A DNA stretch of 64,000 nt from Nitrosococcus watsonii C-113 (GCF_000143085.1 NC_014315.1:991001-1055000); one strand, 5' to 3'; positions 45,208 through 56,279 are shown, counted from the stretch's first letter. Translations and numbers: made by a program. The notes: generated by a model from the letters alone, not told the origin.

Positions 45208-46071
45208 TTATTCCACTTTATCCGCGCGAATAAAGAAATGGCGCAACTCCTCGCTGCGGGAATGAGTGCCGTAGAAGGTTCCAAGCCCCTGCTGTTGACG
45301 GTTTCCATCAGCACCACCTAATTCCAGCCACCGCCCTAATGGAACCGAGACTTGTGTTGCTAACTTTTGTATTGCGATACGGCCCCCACCCTGTCTGCTT
45401 GGGTTAGCTTGATAAGGTCTAATATCCAGGGTGACTTCATCCCCATGGATGCGGGGAAGCACCTCAAATCCGCTCACCACATCGTGGTAATATACTGAGT
45501 TTTGAGTCAGCAGCCCTCCTCCTGGGAGTAGCCAGGCCCTATTGGTCATGGGAATGGAATGGCCTGCTTGTACCCGTGCGGTCTGCCCTTCCATTACCCG
45601 CACCTGCTGGGTGTTGCTGCCTTGATCTCGGGTCCGAGTTCCCGCCAAGTAGCCTATTCTCCATTCAGGCTCATTGGTCAAGAAGCTTGGATTTTCTCGT
45701 CCAGGGCGCGGAGAGGTAAGTCCTGGCGCCGGGGTATTTCTCCTTTGACTCATTCCAATGTCGGCGCGAAACCGTACTGCTTCGCGGGTGCTTAACTGCT
45801 TGACCGTAAGCAACAGTTGCCGCAACGGCTTGTCAAGTTGGGCCAGAATGGTTTTAATCTGTGCCAGATTTTCTTTATTGGTGCGGACAATAATAAGGTT
45901 ATTATCGGCTTGAAGAGCGCCACCTTTGGCTAGAAAAGGGCGTAAAGCAGGTATCACCTGCTCGGGTAACCGGTGCTTTAAGGGGAGGATGGCGAGTTCT
46001 TCACTCTGACTCCAGGAAAGTGGGGAGTAAAGGATCAGCCCGAGCATTAATCCGAAAATAATGTTTGCCAT
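45208..46071 (-). CDS. Secretin-domain periplasmic protein (287 aa)
   Basis: Signal peptide (residues 1-21, SWSQS). Residues about 25-85 match the secretin N1/NolW fold: LPLKHRLPEQVIPALRPFL, then ADNNLIIVRTNKENLAQIKTILAQLDKP, a pattern shared by PilQ/GspD-type proteins. The rest contains the motif RVMEGQTARVQAGHSIPM and an LPLG-like end typical of the start of a secretin barrel domain, but it is too short to form a full pore. No type II, IV or III secretion genes are adjacent. It could be a secretin-like accessory or a truncated secretin. Ends 13 nt from argG. Confidence 0.65.
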   Translation of the reverse strand: MANIIFGLMLGLILYSPLSWSQSEELAILPLKHRLPEQVIPALRPFLAKGGALQADNNLIIVRTNKENLAQIKTILAQLDKPLRQLLLTVKQLSTREAVRFRADIGMSQRRNTPAPGLTSPRPGRENPSFLTNEPEWRIGYLAGTRTRDQGSNTQQVRVMEGQTARVQAGHSIPMTNRAWLLPGGGLLTQNSVYYHDVVSGFEVLPRIHGDEVTLDIRPYQANPSRQGGGRIAIQKLATQVSVPLGRWLELGGADGNRQQQGLGTFYGTHSRSEELRHFFIRADKVE

Positions 46072-46130
46072 AGCGCTAAGATAAAAGATCTTTTTTCCTT
46101 ATGGTTAGGGGGTCATTTCCCGGTGAACCA

Positions 46131-47555
<1,425 letters not shown>

Positions 47556-47687
47556 TTAAGCGGGCCTTTATTTACCGTGGCTTGAAAGAGAGAAACAGCT
47601 CCAGTAGGTGTTTAAACTTTTAGCGATACTGGTCGATGACTCTTACCCTATAGTATCTACAAGTAGCTCGCTCCCCATGAGAAGTTT

Positions 47688-48710
47688 GTGAATAAAAATA
47701 ACTCTTATTGTTTGTCCACGCAGGGATTTGAATACAGAGACCTCATGGCGCTGCGGTCTTTGCTGGATCTCATCAATTCCCAGGCCCATGAAGGTTGGAG
47801 GCTTATGGAAGAGGGCCAGGCGAATGTCGTGCTGTTTGATGTGGATACCAAGGCTGGGTGGGCTGCTTGGAATACCAATCAAGGCTTGACGCAAAAGTCG
47901 ATACGGGTATGGTGCTCGCGCCGGGGGCCTACCGAGGCGGTCAAGTATTATTTAAAAAAACCTTATCGGTACCGACACTTAGCCGATTTACTGGCTATGG
48001 TGGGACAATCCCAAAAGAAGGCGGGAGAAGTGGCTTTTCCTTCTGCCGCTATAAAAAGCAAACCAAGAAAAAGACTTGCTGGTCCGAGTTTTGAGCCTGC
48101 AAAATATTTTCTTGGCTTGCTGTTGTCGGCAATAGAAGAGAAACGGTCGGTACGGTTCCAGTACCAGGATAGTGCTCCCCTATATGTGGAACCTGCGGGT
48201 TGGGAATATTTCTACCCGGATAGTGAGAGAGCTTTACGAAGACTTTGCGGTAGTGTGTCATCTTGCATCCAGGTTGAATCAATAACTAAGGATTTACTAG
48301 TTCAACAAGTCGCTCAAGACGGGATAAAAAGCTGTTCTTTGCAGAGTCTCATTTGGCTGGCTGCTTTTGAAGGTTCCGCTGGACGGCCCCTCCCAGGCTG
48401 GAGAGAAGAGGGTTTATTTAAATTAAAACAGTGGCCTAATTTGGGCGTACTTCAACACGATTTGGATGAAATGCGGCTGGCTGCTTTTATGACCAAGCAG
48501 GCGGCAACTCTAGTCTCGATTCTTACTCATACGGGTGTTGCCAAGCGAAAAGCAGTGAGTTTTATTAACGCCTGCTATGCGGTAGGGTTACTGGAGAAAA
48601 ATATAGAAATTGCAAGCATCTCAGCGTTAGCCACGGCCAATCAAAAGCAAGGCGGAAGCCATAGTCCAGCACACCGCTTAAGGAGTAGCGGCGAGAAGAA
48701 ACCTCTTTAA
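47688..48710 (+). CDS. Protein with degenerate receiver-like N-terminus and C-terminal helical domain (340 aa)
   Basis: GTG start 47688. Residues about 30-105 resemble a response-regulator receiver that has lost most acidic residues: a strand VVLFDVDT in place of the phospho-Asp strand, and YYLKKPYRYRHLADLLAMV that mimics the Lys-Pro switch and last helix. After a basic linker, residues about 135-340 are helical with a final winged-helix-like part (KQWPNLGVLQHDLDEMRLAAFM ... FINACYAVGLLE, split here). No DNA-binding or enzymatic motif is certain. Divergent from purB. Probably a regulator or scaffold; function unknown. Confidence 0.6.
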   Translation: MNKNNSYCLSTQGFEYRDLMALRSLLDLINSQAHEGWRLMEEGQANVVLFDVDTKAGWAAWNTNQGLTQKSIRVWCSRRGPTEAVKYYLKKPYRYRHLADLLAMVGQSQKKAGEVAFPSAAIKSKPRKRLAGPSFEPAKYFLGLLLSAIEEKRSVRFQYQDSAPLYVEPAGWEYFYPDSERALRRLCGSVSSCIQVESITKDLLVQQVAQDGIKSCSLQSLIWLAAFEGSAGRPLPGWREEGLFKLKQWPNLGVLQHDLDEMRLAAFMTKQAATLVSILTHTGVAKRKAVSFINACYAVGLLEKNIEIASISALATANQKQGGSHSPAHRLRSSGEKKPL

Positions 48711-48813
48711 AAGGCTTCTTAGCTTTTGTAGTGAGTACAGCTAAGCCGCTTTGCGAATGTTAGATTGATTGGGTATCCGCCCGCTAGGTAATGACGCCTG
48801 CCCTTAAGCAGTA

Positions 48814-49500
48814 TCAGGACCTTACGCTCCAACTGACTGACCTTGCTTGACATTGATGAATGAATTTAAGGTCATTGGACTCCTTTTCCAGTAGGGCGCG
48901 CTTGCGCTCCAGGCCCCAGCGATAGCCGGCTAGGCTGCCATTGCTGCGGACCACCCTATGACATGGAATAGCCACCGCTAAAGTGTTTGCGGCGCAGGCC
49001 CGAGCTACAGCCCGCACTGACTTTAGGGCACCGATACGCTTGGCGATATCAGTATAACTTACGGTCGAGCCGGCCGGAATCGTGCGTAAAGCTTGCCAAA
49101 CCCGTTGTTGAAATGCGGTGCCGCGTATATCCAGCGGTAAGTTTAAGCTAATACCTGGCGCTTCAACAAAGGCGACTATTTTGGCGATAAACTGCTCGAA
49201 TGGGGCATCGCCACTAATCAGGATAGCGTGGGGAAATAGCTCTTTTAAGTCGCGCGCAAGTTTTTCGGGATCATCGTCCATAAAAATGGCGCAAATGCCC
49301 CGATTGCTCTGAGCGATAAGGATTGCTCCGAGGGAGCATTCGCCAATAGCAAAGTGAATTTCGGTATTCGTGCAGTCAGCACGGTAGCGGGCGGGTGTTA
49401 TCCCCACGATTTCGTTTGATTTCTCGTAGATAGAAGCGGCTGCTGGAGTGATAGCCTGCTGCAAAAAGGGTGCTGGCTGGCTCTGTTGAAGTTTCGTCAT
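48814..49500 (-). CDS. ada: Truncated Ada-type methylated-DNA--protein-cysteine methyltransferase
   Basis: The C-terminal two-thirds are an intact Ogt/AdaB domain: FAIGECSLGAILIA, GTAFQQRVWQALRTIPAGSTVSY, and the acceptor Cys in AVAIPCHRVV, ending GYRWGLERKRALLEKE. Just upstream, IYEKSNEIVGITPARYR is the tail of Ada's AraC-type HTH, but the rest of that domain and the Zn/Cys N-terminal AdaA domain are missing in this frame. The preceding HTH helix (FAAGYHSSSRFY) is found in the next frame, at about 49430-49470, consistent with a 4-nt insertion near 49430. ATG 49500 is the most reasonable start for what remains. It may still repair O6-methylguanine but cannot act as the methyl-phosphotriester switch. 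Confidence 0.7.
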   Translation of the reverse strand: MTKLQQSQPAPFLQQAITPAAASIYEKSNEIVGITPARYRADCTNTEIHFAIGECSLGAILIAQSNRGICAIFMDDDPEKLARDLKELFPHAILISGDAPFEQFIAKIVAFVEAPGISLNLPLDIRGTAFQQRVWQALRTIPAGSTVSYTDIAKRIGALKSVRAVARACAANTLAVAIPCHRVVRSNGSLAGYRWGLERKRALLEKESNDLKFIHQCQARSVSWSVRS

Positions 49501-49744
49501 GGCTGATTTCAATGTTGTTCCTGCAAAATTTATCCGCTTGGAGAATTCGTGCTTCAATGGGTACCTCAGCTCTCTTCCTCCCGAGGATAGGTTGCGCTGC
49601 TGACAATAAAGAAATGATAGCGCGAATTCGGCGAAACACAAGCAACTTGGTCCTCATTTTCCGTGTGCCGCTTCACCTTGCTTGTGCGTATCAACACGCA
49701 CAGCCAAACATCGTCGCTAGGGGCGTCGGCACCCATGCGCTCCT

Positions 49745-50458
49745 TCACAAGGGTAGAACTCGGGCACAAGTCCAAACTTCAACCATTTGCGCTCCTCCCC
49801 GGCGTAGCGTTTTGGTGAGTTCCGCCACAGTATGACCCGTAGTTAGCACATCATCCATAATGGCCACATGGCGCGCGGTCAGAGTGTTATTGAGCGCAAA
49901 GGCGCCGCGCAGATTACGCTTCCGCTCCTGGCGGGGCAGTTCTGATTGGCGGGCGGTATTCCGCTGCCGTTGGACCGCTTTATAGTGGATAGGAATTTTT
50001 AGCTGCTTGGCCACTGGCCGCGCCAGTTCCAGGGCTTGGTTGAAGCCCCGTTCCCGGAGTCGGGTAGGGTGCAAGGGGACCGGGATGATACACTCTGGTA
50101 AAGGGTGAACCCGTTGTTCCAGGTATTCAGCGGTTAATTGTCCCAGCAGTGGGGCGAGATGTAATTTGCCATGAAACTTGAGTTGCAAAAGCAAATAATC
50201 TAGGGGAGGAGCGTAGCGGAAAGGGCTGAAAGTGTAATGTTGGGGGGGTGCCTGCTGCTGACAAGCTCCGCAAATTCCGGCGATAGGCAGCGGTCGGGCA
50301 CAGCGGGAACAAGCAGCCCCGAGCGCAGGTAAATCTCTTCGGCAGGGAGCGCAAAGATCGTGCTCCGGTGTGCCTGGTGCTCCGCATAAGGCACACCGGG
50401 GAGGATACAATCCCCGCCAGAGGATTTCTAGCCAGGTTGCAGCCCGGTTGACAGTCAC
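49745..50458 (-). CDS. comF: ComF family phosphoribosyltransferase-like protein
   Basis: 237 aa. N-terminal zinc-ribbon region with paired Cys motifs (CALCGAP, CAPCRRDL, CSRCARPLP, CGACQQ) and a C-terminal PRTase domain with the PRPP loop VAIMDDVLTTGHTVAEL. The ComF family takes part in DNA uptake in naturally competent bacteria. Divergent from bioB by 51 nt, an arrangement often seen in gammaproteobacteria where comF (gntX) lies beside bio genes. Confidence 0.92.
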   Translation of the reverse strand: MTVNRAATWLEILWRGLYPPRCALCGAPGTPEHDLCAPCRRDLPALGAACSRCARPLPIAGICGACQQQAPPQHYTFSPFRYAPPLDYLLLQLKFHGKLHLAPLLGQLTAEYLEQRVHPLPECIIPVPLHPTRLRERGFNQALELARPVAKQLKIPIHYKAVQRQRNTARQSELPRQERKRNLRGAFALNNTLTARHVAIMDDVLTTGHTVAELTKTLRRGGAQMVEVWTCARVLPL

Positions 50459-50495
50459 CGCTTCTCCATCAAGAATCCAGCGTCAGTTTGACGAG

Positions 50496-50501
50496 TATAA
50501 T
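50496..50501 (+). promoter_or_regulatory. Consensus -10 (TATAAT) close to bioB start
   Basis: Perfect TATAAT whose end lies 8 nt before the bioB ATG at 50510. Transcription would begin at or within 1-2 nt of the start codon. No matching -35 (GAATCC at 17-nt spacing) and no Shine-Dalgarno are present, and the in-frame TGA at 50501-50503 rules out an earlier start. Either bioB mRNA is leaderless or this box is fortuitous. Confidence 0.4.
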
Positions 50502-50509
50502 GATTAATT

Positions 50510-51547
50510 ATGACCTATTTTCCTCCTGCAACTGAAATATGTGACAGTCCACGCCACGATTGGTCCATCCCAGAGGTGTTGACTTTGTTTGAATTACCGT
50601 TTGTAGAACTGATTTATCGGGCGCAGACGGCACATCGCCAGCACTTTAATCCTAATCAGGTCCAGATGAGCACTTTGCTCAGTATTAAAACGGGGGGATG
50701 CCCTGAAGATTGCGCCTATTGCCCCCAAAGTGTTCGCTATAGCACGCCCGTGAAAGCTGAACCTTTACTGCCCCTGGAGGAGGTATTGGTGGCGGCGCGG
50801 AATGCCAAGGCTCGGGGCGCAAGCCGTTTTTGTATGGGAGCGGCATGGCGTAGGCTCAAGGAACGGGAGCTGGAACCGGTAGCGGAGATGATTACAGCGG
50901 TAAAGGACCTGGGGCTAGAAACCTGCGTGACGTTAGGCATGCTAGGTCCAGGGCAAGCGGAACGGCTCAAGGCTGCGGGGCTCGATTATTACAATCATAA
51001 TTTGGATACTTCGCCGGAATTCTATGGCGAGATCATTACCACCCGCACCTATCAGGATCGGCTGGAGACTTTGTCTCAAGTTCGGGAGGCAGGCATTCAT
51101 GTATGCTGTGGCGGTATTGTGGGAATGGGCGAGGAGCGTTCTCATCGGGCGGGTTTGCTGGCTAATTTAGCTAATCTGCCCCGTCACCCGGAGAGCGTCC
51201 CAATTAATAGGCTGGTCCAGGTAGAAGGTACCCCCTTGGCTGGAACTCCCGCGCTAGACCCCTTTGAGTTTGTGCGCACCGTGGCCTGCGCCCGGATTCT
51301 GATGCCTAACTCCTTCGTGCGCCTTTCGGCAGGCCGGGAGACCATGAGCGATGAGCTGCAGGCTCTTTGTTTTCTCGCTGGAGCCAATTCCATTTTTTAT
51401 GGTGAAAAGCTGCTCACGACCCCCAATCCAAGCACGGATCACGACCAGCAGTTGTTTGAGCGTTTGGGACTTGAGTTGTTGTTTCCCCAGGCACAGACTG
51501 TTACTTCTGCGCCGGATGCTGATAACGTGGAATCAGCCTCTGGCTGA
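50510..51547 (+). CDS. bioB: Biotin synthase
   Basis: Radical SAM enzyme inserting sulfur into dethiobiotin. The [4Fe-4S] motif is Cys64-Cys68-Cys71 in [13 protein letters not shown]; further matches are [38 protein letters not shown] and [17 protein letters not shown]. 345 aa. First gene of bioB-bioF-bioH-bioC-bioD with 8-nt or overlapping junctions. No BirA-type operator was recognised upstream. Confidence 0.97.
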   Translation: MTYFPPATEICDSPRHDWSIPEVLTLFELPFVELIYRAQTAHRQHFNPNQVQMSTLLSIKTGGCPEDCAYCPQSVRYSTPVKAEPLLPLEEVLVAARNAKARGASRFCMGAAWRRLKERELEPVAEMITAVKDLGLETCVTLGMLGPGQAERLKAAGLDYYNHNLDTSPEFYGEIITTRTYQDRLETLSQVREAGIHVCCGGIVGMGEERSHRAGLLANLANLPRHPESVPINRLVQVEGTPLAGTPALDPFEFVRTVACARILMPNSFVRLSAGRETMSDELQALCFLAGANSIFYGEKLLTTPNPSTDHDQQLFERLGLELLFPQAQTVTSAPDADNVESASG

Positions 51548-51555
51548 AACGAGCG

Positions 51556-52716
51556 GTGCCCGATTTAAAAACGGCCCTTACTGGGGAGCTGAGGCAGCGC
51601 CAAACTCGGTCTCTTTACCGCTATCGGCGAGTACTGGAAGGTCCCCAGGGGGCAGAAGTCCAAATAGGTGGCCGCCGGATTTTAGCCTTTTGCAGCAATG
51701 ACTATTTAGGTCTAGCGAATCACCCTGCAATCCGGACTGCTTTTATGCAGGGAGTCCAAAAATACGGAGTTGGCAGTGGAGCAGCCCACCTAGTAACGGG
51801 CCATAGTCGTGCCCATCATGCGCTGGAGGAGGCTCTGGCGGTATTTGTGGGGCGTCCCCGGGCCTTGCTGTTTTCTACCGGTTATTCGGCCAATCTTGGG
51901 GTTATCAGCGCCCTAATAGGGCGCCAAGACGCAGTTTTCGAGGATCGCCTCAATCATGCCTCCTTACTGGATGGGGGGCTGCTTGCAGGGGCCCGCTTTA
52001 AACGCTATCGGCACCGGGACTGTCAGTCCCTCGAAGTCGCTTTAACTGCCACCAAGGCCCGCCGCAAATTGGTGGTGACGGATGGGGTTTTTAGCATGGA
52101 TGGGACGCTGGCCCCTCTGCCAGCCTTAGCCGCGGTTGCCGACCGTTTCGATGCCTGGCTGATGGTGGATGATGCCCATGGTTTGGGCGTTTTGGGCGAA
52201 AAAGGGCGCGGCAGCGTAGCCCATTTTGGGCTGGAAATGGCCCAGGTGCCTATTTTGGTGGGCACCTTGGGCAAAGCCTTGGGCACTTTCGGGGCTTTTG
52301 TGGCCGGTGAGGAGGCCCTTATTGAAACCTTGATTCAGCAAGCGCGGACTTATATTTATACTACGGCTCCGCCCTCTGCGGTGGCTGTGGCGACCCTAGC
52401 CAGTTTGCGGCTGATTGAAACCGAATCCTGGCGTCGGGATAAATTAACCCGCTTGATTGCTCAATTTCGGCAAGGCGCCGCTCAGCTGGGGCTTCGGCTC
52501 ATGGATTCCCCGACCCCTATCCAGCCGTTGTTGGTGGGGGATGCAGGGGCTGCGGTTAAACTAAGCGAGCGCTTACTTGCACGAGGGATACTGGTGACGG
52601 CTATTCGCCCGCCTACGGTACCAGAGGGAAGCGCCCGCTTGCGAATTACTTTAACGGTGGCTCATTCCGAGGCCCAGGTAGCGCGCCTGCTGGAGGCGCT
52701 GGCCCACGTCTTATGA
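51556..52716 (+). CDS. bioF: 8-amino-7-oxononanoate synthase
   Basis: PLP enzyme that condenses pimeloyl-ACP with alanine. GTG start 51556, eight nt after bioB. Motifs: [56 protein letters not shown], and PLP Lys240 in [11 protein letters not shown]. 386 aa, standard. Its stop overlaps the bioH start by 4 nt. Confidence 0.96.
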   Translation: MPDLKTALTGELRQRQTRSLYRYRRVLEGPQGAEVQIGGRRILAFCSNDYLGLANHPAIRTAFMQGVQKYGVGSGAAHLVTGHSRAHHALEEALAVFVGRPRALLFSTGYSANLGVISALIGRQDAVFEDRLNHASLLDGGLLAGARFKRYRHRDCQSLEVALTATKARRKLVVTDGVFSMDGTLAPLPALAAVADRFDAWLMVDDAHGLGVLGEKGRGSVAHFGLEMAQVPILVGTLGKALGTFGAFVAGEEALIETLIQQARTYIYTTAPPSAVAVATLASLRLIETESWRRDKLTRLIAQFRQGAAQLGLRLMDSPTPIQPLLVGDAGAAVKLSERLLARGILVTAIRPPTVPEGSARLRITLTVAHSEAQVARLLEALAHVL

Positions 52717-53483
52717 CGCCGCTCCATGTAGTGCAATGCGGCGCAGGTCCTGAGCTAGTGATGCTCCATGGGTGGGGCTTTCATAGTGGGGTTTGGGCTC
52801 CCCTGGTGGAGCGCCTGTCGGCTTGCTTCCGTTTGACCTTGGTGGATCTGCCGGGTCATGGCCACAGCCCTCCGTTGCCCCACGGGCGGCGGTTAGCCGC
52901 CGTGGCCGAGGCGGTGATACAGGCGGCGCCATCCCAGGCTTCTTGGTTGGGGTGGTCTCTGGGAGGGTTGGTGGCTTTGCAAGCGGCTATCAATTTTCCC
53001 AGGGGAGTCAATAAACTTGTGCTGGTAGCTAGCACGCCTTGCTTTGTAGCGGCGGCTGACTGGCCTTATGGGGTTACTTCGAAGGTGTTTATGGATTTTT
53101 CAGCATCGCTTCAGCACGATCCTGCAGAGACTTTGAAACGTTTTGTTTGGCTGCAGACTCGCGGAGCCGAAAGGGCAAAAGGGGTAGCTCAGGTTCGTTT
53201 AGCCCATTTCAATGCTTCTTATCGCCCATGCACCCAGGGTCTGGAAGATGGTTTGGCCCTGCTTCAGGAGAGTGATTTGCGGGTAGAATTAGAAACCATT
53301 GCCTGCCCCACTTTAGCGATTATGGGACAGCGTGATCCACTGGTGCCTCCTAACGTGGGTGCTTGGTTGTCAGCCCATTTGCCCCAGGGTCAAGTTTGTA
53401 TGATTCCAGGGGCGGGACATGCGCCCTTTCTCTCCCATGGACAAGTATTTCAAGACACTGTAAGCCATTTTTTGCAAGCATAA
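52713..53483 (+). CDS. bioH: Pimeloyl-ACP methyl ester esterase
   Basis: Alpha/beta hydrolase that removes the methyl group put on by BioC once the pimeloyl chain is built. Nucleophile Ser82 in LGWSLGGL, Asp in GQRDPLVP and His in [10 protein letters not shown]; Ser82 is at the E. coli BioH position. 256 aa. ATG overlaps bioF (ATGA). Neighbouring bioC supports the assignment among many look-alike hydrolases. Confidence 0.94.
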   Translation: MTPLHVVQCGAGPELVMLHGWGFHSGVWAPLVERLSACFRLTLVDLPGHGHSPPLPHGRRLAAVAEAVIQAAPSQASWLGWSLGGLVALQAAINFPRGVNKLVLVASTPCFVAAADWPYGVTSKVFMDFSASLQHDPAETLKRFVWLQTRGAERAKGVAQVRLAHFNASYRPCTQGLEDGLALLQESDLRVELETIACPTLAIMGQRDPLVPPNVGAWLSAHLPQGQVCMIPGAGHAPFLSHGQVFQDTVSHFLQA

Positions 53484-53509
53484 AGAAAGATCGTCGGAGA
53501 AATAAATTT

Positions 53510-54439
53510 TTGCATTCGGAATACGGTATTGATAAGCGGCAGATAGCCAAAGCCTTTAACCGAGCGGCCGCCCATTATGATGAAGTAGCCATCTTGCAGC
53601 GAAGGGTAGGAGAGCAACTCCTGGAGCGATTGGATTGGGTTAAGCTGTCTCCATCTGTGGTATTAGATGTGGGGACGGGGACGGGTCTTCAGGCGGCGGG
53701 CCTTCTGAACCGCTATAAAGAAGCGCGCCTTATCGCTTTGGATTTGGCGCCTGAAATGCTCCATAGAGCCCAACAGCGGCTCAAAGAAAGCGTGCCGCAA
53801 AGGTTGGGGAGGATATTGAAAATGGTATGGCCTCCCTTCCATCGCCATCATTATCACTTTGTCTGTGGTGATGCGGAGGGGTTGCCTTTGGCTAACCACA
53901 GCGTAGATTTGATTTTCTCCAATCTGACCTTGCAATGGTGTCCAGCACCCGATACTGTGTTCGCCGAGTTTCAGCGAGTCTTAAAACCAGGCGGATTGCT
54001 TACTTTCACCACTTTTGGACCTGACACTTTAAAAGAGTTGCGGGCTGCTTGGTCTGAGGTGGATGCCTACTGGCATGTGAATCCTTTTATGGATATGCAT
54101 GATATTGGTGATGGACTTGTCCGGGCCAGATTTATAAAACCGGTGATGGACGTTGAACGCTATACGCTCACTTACCCTGACGTTTATAAACTGATGGGCG
54201 ATCTTAAACGGCTGGGGGCGCAAACAGTAGGCTCGGGCCGACAAGGGAGATTGATGGGCAGAGCACGGCAGCGGAAGATGGCACAAAGTTATGAAACTTG
54301 GCGGGAGGGGGGGCGCTTGCCTGCCAGTTTTGAAGTGGTGTATGGCCATGCTTGGAGCACGACCTTGCAGCGGCGTACATCGGAGGGCTCGGTGCCCATC
54401 TCTTTTCATACGCCTAAAGACCCTTCTAAAAACACTTAA
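53510..54439 (+). CDS. bioC: Malonyl-ACP O-methyltransferase
   Basis: SAM-dependent methyltransferase that primes pimelate synthesis by methylating malonyl-ACP. Class I motif VLDVGTGTGLQAAGLL, then ALDLAPEMLHRAQQ, SNLTLQWCPAP and LKPGGLLTFTTFGPDTL. The frame extends back to 53363 inside bioH, but a TTG at 53510 after GGAGA starts a normal BioC N-terminus (DKRQIAKAFNRAAAHYDE). About 309 aa, slightly longer than E. coli BioC with an Arg/Gln-rich C-terminal segment. Confidence 0.9.
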   Translation: MHSEYGIDKRQIAKAFNRAAAHYDEVAILQRRVGEQLLERLDWVKLSPSVVLDVGTGTGLQAAGLLNRYKEARLIALDLAPEMLHRAQQRLKESVPQRLGRILKMVWPPFHRHHYHFVCGDAEGLPLANHSVDLIFSNLTLQWCPAPDTVFAEFQRVLKPGGLLTFTTFGPDTLKELRAAWSEVDAYWHVNPFMDMHDIGDGLVRARFIKPVMDVERYTLTYPDVYKLMGDLKRLGAQTVGSGRQGRLMGRARQRKMAQSYETWREGGRLPASFEVVYGHAWSTTLQRRTSEGSVPISFHTPKDPSKNT

Positions 54440-54443
54440 ATAA

Positions 54444-55160
<717 letters not shown>

Positions 55161-55347
55161 GACGGATGTTCCCTCAAAGTAACAAAAATAGGTGATTTGG
55201 CCCGTCATATCCTTGACGCAGGGCTGCCATGGAAGCAAGAGGTAAAAAATTATATTGCCTTGCGGCTTTTTTAAAGATTTTGAAAAACAAATAATTACGT
55301 CCTTTCCATGCGTCTATCCCAGTAGCTGGGAAGGTGTTTTATAAAAA

Positions 55348-55363
55348 TGGCATAATTTCTGCT
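55348..55363 (+). promoter_or_regulatory. Putative sigma-54 (RpoN) promoter
   Basis: TGGCATAATTTCTGCT matches the -24/-12 consensus TGGCAC-N5-TTGCT: GG (55349-55350) and GC (55361-55362) are separated by exactly 10 nt and only the C of -24 and one T of -12 differ. Predicted start near 55375. The palindrome CCCAGTAGCTGGG lies 20 nt upstream; enhancer sites for RpoN activators are normally further away, so its role is unclear. Confidence 0.45.
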
Positions 55364-55374
55364 TAATAATTAAT

Positions 55375-55468
55375 ATTGGTTAAATTTGAGTAACGCTCTC
55401 TTTCAATGTTTGTCCTGTAGTTCTCCTGGTTTTGGGCGCCTTATTATAATGATAGGCGCCTTTTTTTT
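55375..55468 (+). ncRNA. Candidate small RNA, about 94 nt
   Basis: Interval between the putative sigma-54 start and the end of the T-run of a strong terminator. No ORF. It contains the pyrimidine-rich single-stranded-looking stretch TTCTCCT (55421-55427), complementary to AGGAGA Shine-Dalgarno sequences, then the GGCGCCT hairpin. Size and layout fit a trans-acting sRNA. No known family (Qrr, GlmY, CrcZ, 6S) was recognised by eye; existence of the transcript is inferred. Confidence 0.4.
55435..55468 (+). terminator. Strong intrinsic terminator
   Basis: GGCGCCT (55435-55441), 12-nt A/T-rich loop, AGGCGCC (55454-55460), then eight T (55461-55468). It lies 275 nt after bioD with no gene between, so it either ends a long bioD tail or a separate small transcript. 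Confidence 0.85.
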
Positions 55469-55606
55469 ATGGATAGCGGTCCTTGTCTCAAGGAATTTGC
55501 TATCTCCGTTGGAGGGTGGGATCAGAAAGGTTCGCTAGATAGAAGTTAAGGTGGGACAATGGAAATACTAACAGGGTTAATAAGTATTTTTTAGGTGGGA
55601 AATAAG

Positions 55607-56272
55607 ATGAAGTGCCAGTATAGAGCAAAACAGTTTTTAGTGCGATGGATCATGGTAGCAGGGCTTATCGTCCCGTTAGGTGTGAGTGCCCAGGCTGCCA
55701 CATCCTCACCACGGGACATTGTGCTGGAAACCTCCCAGCGGGTGCTAGAGGAATTACAGGATAAAAATGTCACTCCTGCCGATAATCCGGAGTATTTCTA
55801 CCGCCTGGCGGATAAACTTATTGTGCCACATTTTAATTTTAGGCGGATGTCGCAGCGAGTATTGGGCAAGTATTGGCGCCAGGCAAGCCAGCAACAAAAA
55901 GCTGATTTTACGGATCAGTTTCGCCAACTATTGGTACGGACCTATGTGACGGCCTTACATAGCTATAGTGCAGAGGATATTCAAGATTTTCTTCAGGAGC
56001 GGATTAAGGTGCTGCCCGCGAATTATCCGCCAGAGGCGACCAGAGCCGGTGTGAAGGTACAGGTGGAGAGTGATAAGGGGAGACCTCCCATTAATATGAT
56101 GTTAAATCTTTATCTCGATCAGAAAAAAAACTGGAAAGTAGATGATGTGCAGGTAGAAGGGGTCAGCTTAGTTACCAACTACCGGGCAAGTTTTTACCGC
56201 GAAATCCGGGCGAACGGACTTCAGGGATTAATTGATAGATTGACGGCGCGTAACCAACAAGTGATGAAATAA
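55607..56272 (+). CDS. MlaC/Ttg2D family phospholipid-binding periplasmic protein
   Basis: Signal peptide in residues 1-31 (cleavage after SAQA), then the MlaC fold: SPRDIVLETSQRVLEELQ, ADKLIVPHFNFRRMSQRVLGKYWRQAS and FRQLLVRTYVTAL, ending VEGVSLVTNYRASFYREI. Such proteins carry phospholipids between outer and inner membranes with MlaFEDB. ATG 55607 is preferred over GTG 55595 because AGGTGGG precedes it. No mlaFEDB genes are adjacent, so this is an orphan copy; a hopanoid-linked HpnM-type role is an alternative. Convergent with nadE, 7 nt apart. Confidence 0.83.
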   Translation: MKCQYRAKQFLVRWIMVAGLIVPLGVSAQAATSSPRDIVLETSQRVLEELQDKNVTPADNPEYFYRLADKLIVPHFNFRRMSQRVLGKYWRQASQQQKADFTDQFRQLLVRTYVTALHSYSAEDIQDFLQERIKVLPANYPPEATRAGVKVQVESDKGRPPINMMLNLYLDQKKNWKVDDVQVEGVSLVTNYRASFYREIRANGLQGLIDRLTARNQQVMK

Positions 56273-56279
56273 TACCTCT

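Larger units (their letters stand above)
55161..55606. other. Intergenic region bioD-mlaC with sigma-54 site and terminator
   Basis: 446 nt without a protein gene. It holds a palindrome CCCAG-TAG-CTGGG (55318-55330), a sigma-54 type promoter (55348-55363) and a strong intrinsic terminator (55435-55468). The remaining 140 nt before mlaC carry no recognised signal. See the separate entries. Confidence 0.6.

Noticed and set aside
46083-46096. AAAAGATCTTTTTT as a terminator or operator before the secretin-domain gene
   Set aside because: Only a short A/T palindrome with a GATC centre, common by chance, with no G:C stem.
47677-47691. Four-codon mini-ORF (ATG to TGA) overlapping the GTG start of the 340-residue protein
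   Set aside because: A GTGA overlap could couple translation, but the ORF is too short to distinguish from chance and has no clear ribosome site.
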